NCBI GenBank assembly: GCA_044358815.1
Contig: JBIKNH010000036.1
Span: forward strand, 1-26,301
Length of the DNA: 26,301 bases
Direction of reading: 5' to 3'
DNA from: JBAXSK01 sp044358815
GTDB taxonomy: Bacteria > Cyanobacteriota > Cyanobacteriia > Pseudanabaenales > Pseudanabaenaceae
Below, piece after piece: positions 8,140 to 14,131 of this stretch. Every line of letters starts with the position of its first letter. Position 1 is the stretch's first letter. The notes under the pieces are model-generated. The model was given only the letters and a program-made list of their open reading frames with translations, had not been told where the DNA came from and did not search any database. The translations under genes were made by a program, and so were the position numbers.

Positions 8140-9774
8140 TTAATAATCGAAGTCACCACCAGCAGCCATAGCGCCACCGCCACCGGCAGCCTTATCTTCA
8201 GGCTTGTCTACAACGATACATTCGGTGGTCAGGATCATTCCGGCAATAGAAGCCGCATTCTGTAAAGCAGAACGAGTTACCTTCGCAGGGTCTACAATAC
8301 CAGCGGTGAGCATATCTTCAAATTCACCAGACACAGCATTGAAGCCAATATTGAAATCCTTTTCACGAACGCGCTCGGCAATTACTGCACCATTGAAGCC
8401 AGCATTTTGAGCAATGCGCTTCACAGGAGCAGTCAAAGCACGGGACACGATTTGTGCGCCGGTCAGTTCTTCGCCACTGAGGTTAGCTGCTGCCCATTCT
8501 GCCAAAGCTGGAGCCAAGTGAGCCAAGGTTGTGCCACCACCAGGAACGATACCTTCTTCTACCGCTGCCTTGGTTGCGTTGATGGCATCTTCGAGGCGTA
8601 ACTTCCGATCCTTCATTTCGGTTTCGGTTGCTGCACCCACCTTGATCACTGCCACGCCGCCAGCCAACTTAGCCAAGCGCTCTTGCAGCTTTTCCTTGTC
8701 AAAGGAAGAATCAGACTCGTCAATCTGACGGCGGATTTGTTCACAGCGTGCTTTTACGCCAGCTTCATTACCTTCAGCAATGATGGTGGTGGTGTCTTTG
8801 GTGATGGAAATGCGACGGGCTTTACCCAACTGATCCAGCTTCACTGCATCCAGACGCAGCCCAGCATCTTCGGTGATCAACTGACCACCAGTTAATACGG
8901 CAATGTCTTCCAATAATGCTTTGCGGCGATCGCCAAACCCAGGAGCCTTGATAGCACAGATGTTTAAAGCACCGCGCAGACGGTTTACTACCAATGTTGC
9001 CAAAGCTTCTTTTTCAATGTCTTCAGCAATGATTAACAGAGAACGACCACCGCGAGCTACTTGCTCCAAGATAGGAATCAACTCTTGAACCAAACCAATC
9101 TTCTTGTCGGTAATCAGCAAGGCGGGTTCTTCTAAAACTGCTTCCATGCGCTCGGTGTCAGTCACGAAATAGGGAGAGATATAACCCTTCTCAAAACGCA
9201 TCCCTTCGGTAACTTCCAATTCGGTAATCATGGACTTACCTTCTTCGAGGGAAATCACCCCTTCCTTACCAACCTTATCCATTGCGTTGGCAATCATTGC
9301 GCCCACTTCTTCGTCATTACCGGCGGAAATCGTTCCCACTTGAGCAATGGCTTTGGAATCAGAAATCGGCTTGGCGTGTTCCTTAATTTTGTCTACCAAG
9401 AAAGCCGTAGCCTTGTCGATACCACGCTTCAGGGAGATGGCATTAGCACCGGCGGCAACGTTACGCAAACCTTCCTTAACAATGGCATGGGCTAAAACGG
9501 TAGCAGTGGTAGTACCATCCCCAGCGGCATCATTGGTTTTAGAAGCAGCTTGACGAATTAAAGATACACCGGTATTTTCTACGTTATCTTCCAATTCGAT
9601 TTCTTTGGCAATGGTTACGCCATCGTTAACGATTTGAGGAGCGCCAAATTTCTTCTCTAGCACTACGTTACGCCCCTTAGGACCTAAGGTAATGGCTACG
9701 GCTTCTGCTAAAATGTCCATACCACGTTCGAGGGCGCGACGGGCATCTTCGTTATAAATAATCTTCTTAGCCAT
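8140..9774 (-). CDS. groEL: Chaperonin GroEL (GroEL1, operon copy)
   Basis: 60 kDa subunit of the tetradecameric chaperonin that encloses unfolded proteins under the GroES lid. Typical landmarks are AITLGPKGRNVVLEKKFG near 27-44, the ATPase loop GDGTTTATVLA with the catalytic aspartate at 86, the apical stretch EGMRFEKGYISPYFVTD, and EEGIVPGGGTTLAHLAPAL. The C-terminus is GGGGAMAAGGDFDY rather than the long GGM repeat of E. coli GroEL. The length is 544 aa. The ATG at 9774 is preceded by a good ribosome binding site (TAGGAGATTCCC). Because it follows groES in the same orientation, it corresponds to the operon-borne groEL1 of cyanobacteria and not the solitary groEL2. The groES-groEL gap of 219 bp is long for a bicistron. 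Confidence 0.98.
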   Translation of the reverse strand: MAKKIIYNEDARRALERGMDILAEAVAITLGPKGRNVVLEKKFGAPQIVNDGVTIAKEIELEDNVENTGVSLIRQAASKTNDAAGDGTTTATVLAHAIVKEGLRNVAAGANAISLKRGIDKATAFLVDKIKEHAKPISDSKAIAQVGTISAGNDEEVGAMIANAMDKVGKEGVISLEEGKSMITELEVTEGMRFEKGYISPYFVTDTERMEAVLEEPALLITDKKIGLVQELIPILEQVARGGRSLLIIAEDIEKEALATLVVNRLRGALNICAIKAPGFGDRRKALLEDIAVLTGGQLITEDAGLRLDAVKLDQLGKARRISITKDTTTIIAEGNEAGVKARCEQIRRQIDESDSSFDKEKLQERLAKLAGGVAVIKVGAATETEMKDRKLRLEDAINATKAAVEEGIVPGGGTTLAHLAPALAEWAAANLSGEELTGAQIVSRALTAPVKRIAQNAGFNGAVIAERVREKDFNIGFNAVSGEFEDMLTAGIVDPAKVTRSALQNAASIAGMILTTECIVVDKPEDKAAGGGGAMAAGGDFDY

Positions 9775-9993
9775 GGGAATCTCCTAATATATTGAGAATT
9801 GAGATTGAGACGATGTATTGAGAATGGAAGTAATTGGGATTGCCAGTAGAATTACTGTTGGGATTGCTGACATGATTGCGAGTCCCAGGAGCATCACAGC
9901 ATCTATTAGTTTCTGAACCATCAATTGCAGAGTTTGGTTAGAGCTAATGAATGCACCGTGATTTCAACGAGAACGCTCACAATCCGCTATCAC

Positions 9994-10308
9994 CTAGTCA
10001 ACCACAATCGCTAAAATGTCCTTTTCGGTCAACAGGATATATTCTTCGTCACCGACTTTAATCTCAGTGCCAGCGTACTTGGAATACAACACCTTATCCC
10101 CCACCTTTACCTCTAGGGGAATCCGTGCGCCCTTATCATCGAGCTTGCCAGGACCTACCGCTGCGATTTCGCCAACTTGGGGCTTTTCCTTAGCGGTATC
10201 AGGCAAGTAGATGCCGCCTGCGGTCTTTTCTTCGCGCGCATTGATCTTGACGAATACCCGATCCGCCAAGGGGGTTACGGTAGAAACATTCAATGACATG
10301 GTTGCCAT
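9994..10308 (-). CDS. groES: Co-chaperonin GroES
   Basis: 10 kDa heptameric lid of the GroEL chamber. The sequence begins with the cyanobacterial-style extension before VTPLADRVFVKI. The mobile loop that docks on GroEL is about residues 25-41 (REEKTAGGIYLPDTAKE), and GDKVLYSKYAGTEIKVGDEEYILL forms the beta-barrel with the conserved ending DILAIV. The length of 104 aa is normal. The first ATG (10308) is preferred over the internal one at codon 4 because relatives have a similar short N-terminal extension. Transcription is presumably driven from the K-box/CIRCE region at 10459-10529 and repressed by HrcA in the absence of stress. Confidence 0.97.
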   Translation of the reverse strand: MATMSLNVSTVTPLADRVFVKINAREEKTAGGIYLPDTAKEKPQVGEIAAVGPGKLDDKGARIPLEVKVGDKVLYSKYAGTEIKVGDEEYILLTEKDILAIVVD

Positions 10309-10458
10309 AAGTTCAGTTACCTAGATTAGTTACCTATCAGTTGCCTAGAAATTTATTGCACCAAATTGTGATCCCAAAGGGCTGAGGTTTGCCTCTGGTC
10401 AGGTCTGGTGGAACCTAGGGATGGCAGGGACTAACTGGGCTGGTTACTACCAGTGGTG

Positions 10459-10485
10459 TTAGCACTCTCATCACCTGAGTGCTAA
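10459..10485 (-). promoter_or_regulatory. CIRCE operator upstream of groESL
   Basis: A perfect inverted repeat TTAGCACTC-N9-GAGTGCTAA matches the CIRCE consensus exactly. It is the binding site of the heat-shock repressor HrcA and lies about 150 nt upstream of the groES start. Confidence 0.97.
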
Positions 10486-10513
10486 TGTAGCTGAAATGGT
10501 TACCCCGTCTATA

Positions 10514-10529
10514 GTGTGGTTTACCGAAC
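10514..10529 (-). promoter_or_regulatory. K-box, light/heat-responsive element upstream of CIRCE
   Basis: On the minus strand the sequence reads GTTCGG-TAAA-CCACAC, a full match to the K-box GTTCGG-NNAN-CCNNAC described for cyanobacterial groE genes. It sits 28 nt upstream of CIRCE and only 18 nt beyond the kaiC stop codon. An AT-rich TATAG lies just downstream, but I do not assign hexamers. Confidence 0.8.
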
Positions 10530-10547
10530 TCAAATAGGACGGCTTAG

Positions 10548-12095
10548 TTACTCCGATACACCACGCATAATGCGGGATAATTCGCTCTTTTCGTCGATGG
10601 CAATGCGGGTGGGGGAGCCGCTCAAAATCCGCTCAAAGCCTTGGAATGAGTCTTTGATCTGTGCCCCTTCATCGGTGATGATATATTCTCGAATCCGGTT
10701 GTCATGGCGCGAACCACGCATTTTAAACACGTTGACTACCCTAGACATTTGCCCACGAATTTCTACATATTGCAGCAGGATAATCGTGTCTGTGATCGTG
10801 GAAATATGGGACTCGGTGATCGAGTGGGACCCCATAAATTGATCCGTGGTGTTGGTGAATAAACCGGTGATTTCTTCCTGTTTGACAAACCCTGTCAAGC
10901 CGATCACAAACTGACGGAAATTATTGTTACTTACCCCTCGCGCTAGGGCAGACAAAGAGTCAATGGCAATGCGGGAGGGCTTAAAGGTGGCAATTTCAGA
11001 TTTGATTACCTGTAAATGATCTTCCAAACCGGAGGACTCAGGATAGACACAGATAATTTTCAGCAAGCCGGAGCTTTCCCACCGTTCAAAATCCGTACCC
11101 CACGAGGAGGCATTACGCATCAACTGCTGCCGTGACTCTTCGTAAGCAAATAAGATGGTCCGTTCGCCATTTTCACAGCCATTTTCTAAGAACTTACTGA
11201 CCATCAAGGTTTTACCAGTGCCCGTTGCCCCAGTAATCAAAATAATCGAATCCTTGAAGTAACCGCCGCCGCACATTTCATCCAGAGTTTTGATCCCCGA
11301 CGAAACCCGTGTATTAGACGATTTTTGGGTGAGGCGCATTGCCCCCAAGGGGAAAATATTAATCCCGTTCTCGGTCATAGTGAAGGGAAATTCCCCCTTC
11401 ATGTGGGTTGTACCCCGCAGTTTCAGGATTTCGGCGGTACGGTGGCGGCGCTCCCCTTCCAAGACGTTCCGCAAAATAATCACATTATCTGAAACAAATT
11501 CTTCCACGCCAAACCGCGCTACGGGACCATACTCTGACTCCCGCTCTGTGGTCATGATCGTAGTTACCCCCAAAGACTTCAGGCGGGCGACTAGTCGGAA
11601 AATTTCCCGCCGCACCAAACCTAAAGAATCATATTGTTGAAAAATTGCCGTAATCGAATCGATAGAGATTCGCCGCGCCTTGTATTTGATGATGGCATAT
11701 TGAATCCGTTCAATTAGGGCTGACAGGTCAAAATCACCTACCACATCTTGCCCATCAGGATCAGGGGAGGCATCAAGGATAAACAAGCGCCCCTCATCGA
11801 TCAACTTTTGCAGATCCCAATTAAAACTATGGGCGTTTTTAATAATATCGGCTGGGGATTCTTCAAATGTTACAAAAACCCCATGTTCATTTAAACCAGT
11901 GATACCGTTATACAAAAACTGTAACGATAGCAAAGTCTTACCTGTACCAGAAGTACCACTGACCAAAGTAGAACGACCCTTGGGTAACCCACCGTGGGTA
12001 ATATCGTCCATACCTTCGATCATCGTGCGCAACTTATGCACACCTTTTTCTGGGTTTATGGCATTGGCGTTATCACCGTCGGGGACAGCACTCAT
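10548..12095 (-). CDS. kaiC: Circadian clock protein KaiC
   Basis: Hexameric double-RecA ATPase, autokinase and autophosphatase at the core of the cyanobacterial clock. The CI domain (about 1-250) has Walker A GTSGTGKT at 47-54 and catalytic glutamates E78/E79 in TFEESPAD. The CII domain (about 260-500) has Walker A GATGTGKT at 289-296 and E319/E320 in AYEESRQQ. The phosphorylation sites are S432 and T433 in ESHISTITDT, with T427 nearby, equivalent to S431, T432 and T426 of Synechococcus. The C-terminal A-loop and KaiA-binding tail (SGSPTRIAIDEKSELSRIMRG) are present, but the protein ends at 515, about four residues shorter than Synechococcus elongatus KaiC. All catalytic residues are intact. 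It lies 109 nt behind kaiB on the same strand with no clear Shine-Dalgarno sequence. Confidence 0.99.
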   Translation of the reverse strand: MSAVPDGDNANAINPEKGVHKLRTMIEGMDDITHGGLPKGRSTLVSGTSGTGKTLLSLQFLYNGITGLNEHGVFVTFEESPADIIKNAHSFNWDLQKLIDEGRLFILDASPDPDGQDVVGDFDLSALIERIQYAIIKYKARRISIDSITAIFQQYDSLGLVRREIFRLVARLKSLGVTTIMTTERESEYGPVARFGVEEFVSDNVIILRNVLEGERRHRTAEILKLRGTTHMKGEFPFTMTENGINIFPLGAMRLTQKSSNTRVSSGIKTLDEMCGGGYFKDSIILITGATGTGKTLMVSKFLENGCENGERTILFAYEESRQQLMRNASSWGTDFERWESSGLLKIICVYPESSGLEDHLQVIKSEIATFKPSRIAIDSLSALARGVSNNNFRQFVIGLTGFVKQEEITGLFTNTTDQFMGSHSITESHISTITDTIILLQYVEIRGQMSRVVNVFKMRGSRHDNRIREYIITDEGAQIKDSFQGFERILSGSPTRIAIDEKSELSRIMRGVSE

Positions 12096-12204
12096 ATTGT
12101 TAGATTGTTAGGATGATTAATGGGATTATGATTGATTTATAGTCAAAACTAGAAAAGTAAAATAACGGCAATAATAGCGAATTTTAGCCGCGTCTAGATT
12201 TTAA

Positions 12205-12504
12205 TTAGACATCTTCAGATAACTCTTCATAGAGTAAGTCTAAGCCAACTAAAACTTTCTCTCGGTCAGACAAATCGCCAATAATTTTCCGCACTGGTGG
12301 GGGTAATATCTTGGCAAGGGTGGGGGTAGCTAAGATTTTATCTTCTTCGGCTAACTGAGGATTTTTTAATACATCAATTACTTTGAGTGTATAGACTCCT
12401 TGAAATTCTTTTTCCAGAATATCATTGAGTGTTTTCAAGGCACGCACTGAGTTTGGCGTGTTACCCGCGACGTAGAGTTTAAGGACGTAGGTTTTACGAA
12501 TCAT
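12205..12504 (-). CDS. kaiB: Circadian clock protein KaiB
   Basis: Fold-switching, thioredoxin-like clock protein that binds the CI ring of phosphorylated KaiC and sequesters KaiA. The 99 aa sequence is highly conserved: VLKLYVAGNTPNSVRALKTL at 7-26, KVIDVLKNPQLAEEDKILATPTLAK, the PPP at 68-70 and IIGDLSDREKVLVGLDLLYEE. The cis-proline region used in the fold switch is intact. The acidic tail is short, ending SEDV. The ATG at 12504 is the only sensible start; GGGTAG about 15 nt upstream is a poor ribosome site. It is presumably co-transcribed with kaiC from a promoter in the 383-nt gap behind kaiA, which contains tandem repeats. Confidence 0.99.
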   Translation of the reverse strand: MIRKTYVLKLYVAGNTPNSVRALKTLNDILEKEFQGVYTLKVIDVLKNPQLAEEDKILATPTLAKILPPPVRKIIGDLSDREKVLVGLDLLYEELSEDV

Positions 12505-12642
12505 GTATTTGGCGTGCTACCCTTAGGCTTAGATGACGATGGCAAATGAAAGTTTGATTGGAAGTTTAGTTGGCAGTATTTTTAGTTGACAGTATTTAAG
12601 GCTTTTGGTGAGTGGGACTATAGGACATGGACAAAGATCTCA

Positions 12643-12681
12643 ATGGCAGTCAAAAATGGCAATCAAAAATGGCAATCAAAG
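12643..12681. repeat. Tandem repeat, 3 x 13 bp, upstream of kaiB
   Basis: Three units ATGGCAGTCAAAA, ATGGCAATCAAAA and ATGGCAATCAAAG follow each other exactly, with one internal and one terminal mismatch. The array lies 139-177 nt upstream of the kaiB start. Confidence 0.9.
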
Positions 12682-12731
12682 ACGTAACTAGACCTACTAA
12701 AAACAGTTTCGTAAAGTGCCAGTAAAATCAT

Positions 12732-12778
12732 GTTGCAATAAACACTTGTCATAAATAGTTGTAATAAACACTTGTGAT
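12732..12778. repeat. Pair of 21-bp direct repeats upstream of kaiB
   Basis: GTTGCAATAAACACTTGTCAT at 12732-12752 recurs at 12758-12778 with two changes (C to T and C to G). The start-to-start distance is 26 bp, about two and a half helical turns. This spacing and position could suit a pair of transcription-factor sites for kaiBC, which is an inference. Confidence 0.75.
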
Positions 12779-12887
12779 CAGTACTTTTAATTAATACTAG
12801 TTAAGAGATTTAACAACGATCTAACAACCAATTGTTTAACTGAGTTAGCACCTCACCAACTAGCCACAAATCTAGGTTTCTCAGTGC

Positions 12888-13829
12888 CTAGGATTCTCGG
12901 GGGATCGAACGCCGATACATTTCGCACAGGTGAGCAATAATATCAATTAGGGTGATACGATAGTCAAGCAGGATTTCCTCATTACGCCCCTCAATCTTGA
13001 GTTGCTGAGAGAATTCATCCATCAAAACCATGTGGATTTCTAAAACCTGAGATACAGAGACATCGGCAAAAAATGCTAGGTTAACAAACTCATCAATTTT
13101 TTGATTTAGAGATTCAGAATGATCCTGAAAGTACTCTAAAACTATTCCTCGATAGATGTGTTTCAGATGCTCAAGGTAAGCCAGTTTGTCATCGGTGGAC
13201 ATATGGCGTAGGAATTGTCGTGGATCGCGTTTGTAATATACCCCTAAGTAACCTAGGCGTTCATTGAGCTTTTCAGAGAGACGCTTTTGCTGCAACACAA
13301 GGGACATGGCGATGGGCGGATGCGTCATGTCAGGCAATACAAAAGACCTCACCTGGGGCGAAATTTCCAAGAAGCTTTGAATTGCTTTGTCAATGGTCTC
13401 CGGCAGTTCCTCTAACCGCTCTAGGGCAAGGGGCACGATGACACTGGTAATATCAAATCCGCCTTCTGGATCGGAGTGGAGATTTTGCTCCGAGGGACGC
13501 AGTAACGAACCATCAGGTAAAAGCAACACTATGGGCAGGAAAATTTCTAGCTCAGTCAATCGCTGAATCATGTCCCTGCGCTCATACCAAAGCACAAGGC
13601 AATCCTGTACAGTGTCTTTGTTACTCAGCAAAAAGCTCAGTTCATCGAGACTGGACACAATCGCCAAATGGTAGCGTTCTGTAGGCAGAATTGAACCGAT
13701 GGACACAGCAAGAGCGTTGCTCTGGTTCTTTGCAAAAACGCAGCAAATTTGTAACTTTGAAGATGCAGCCACGACGCGATTGCTCAAGGGTTTAGTGGTC
13801 AATAGACGTGAGTATTTATACCTCAGCAT
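12888..13829 (-). CDS. kaiA: Circadian clock protein KaiA, full length
   Basis: Dimeric activator of KaiC autophosphorylation. The N-terminal pseudo-receiver domain spans about 26-155 and lacks a phosphorylatable aspartate motif, as usual for KaiA. The all-helical C-terminal domain (about 178-313) is strongly conserved: RLSEKLNERLGYLGVYYKRD, FVNLAFFADVSVSQVLEIHM and RITLIDIIAHLCEMYRRSIP. The length of 313 aa is longer than the 284 aa of Synechococcus elongatus, mostly from about 24 residues before KLQICCVFAK. An alternative GTG start at 13772 would give a protein starting just before that stretch, so the first 19 codons are doubtful. It is followed by kaiB after 383 bp and is divergent from a large histidine kinase. 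Confidence 0.96.
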   Translation of the reverse strand: MLRYKYSRLLTTKPLSNRVVAASSKLQICCVFAKNQSNALAVSIGSILPTERYHLAIVSSLDELSFLLSNKDTVQDCLVLWYERRDMIQRLTELEIFLPIVLLLPDGSLLRPSEQNLHSDPEGGFDITSVIVPLALERLEELPETIDKAIQSFLEISPQVRSFVLPDMTHPPIAMSLVLQQKRLSEKLNERLGYLGVYYKRDPRQFLRHMSTDDKLAYLEHLKHIYRGIVLEYFQDHSESLNQKIDEFVNLAFFADVSVSQVLEIHMVLMDEFSQQLKIEGRNEEILLDYRITLIDIIAHLCEMYRRSIPRES

Positions 13830-14131
13830 CTATCTTAATCTTTATTTCTACGATACATCTGTCAAACCGTGTGAAATTATTCATATCCCTCTTCTGTGGT
13901 ATGGCATAAATTTGGTCATAGCAAGCTGGGTTAAAGCAGACTCATGGTGATGAATGCAATCGTCTCTGGCTCAAACTTATAGCCAAGGACACAACGATTG
14001 GCATCTTTGGCTAGCTAGAATTAACTTGGAATATCAGCCTTGACACAATTTTGCTAGGGGCAATCATGTTTGATATTTGAGCCGTTAGTTAGCCCTGAAG
14101 ACCATGGACTCTAGGATCTACTACCTAGAAT
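13830..14131. other. Divergent kaiA / histidine kinase control region
   Basis: This 302-bp non-coding gap must contain the kaiA promoter (minus) and that of the kinase gene (plus). I found no strong hairpin, repeat or recognisable operator, and no convincing promoter hexamers. Confidence 0.5.

Larger units (their letters stand above)
12505..12887 (-). promoter_or_regulatory. kaiA-kaiB intergenic region, presumed kaiBC promoter region
   Basis: This 383-bp gap has no ORF. By analogy with other cyanobacteria it should hold the kaiBC promoter. It contains two distinct repeat sets, listed separately: three 13-bp tandem units (12643-12681) and two 21-bp near-direct repeats (12732-12778). I cannot place -35/-10 hexamers with confidence. 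Confidence 0.5.

Noticed and set aside
8204..9553. Several plus-strand frames across groEL
   Set aside because: They are antisense shadows of a highly conserved gene and contain no recognisable domain or ribosome site.
12732..12778. HLR1 box in the kaiB upstream repeats
   Set aside because: TTACA-like words occur, but the two half-sites do not match the consensus or its 2-nt spacing.
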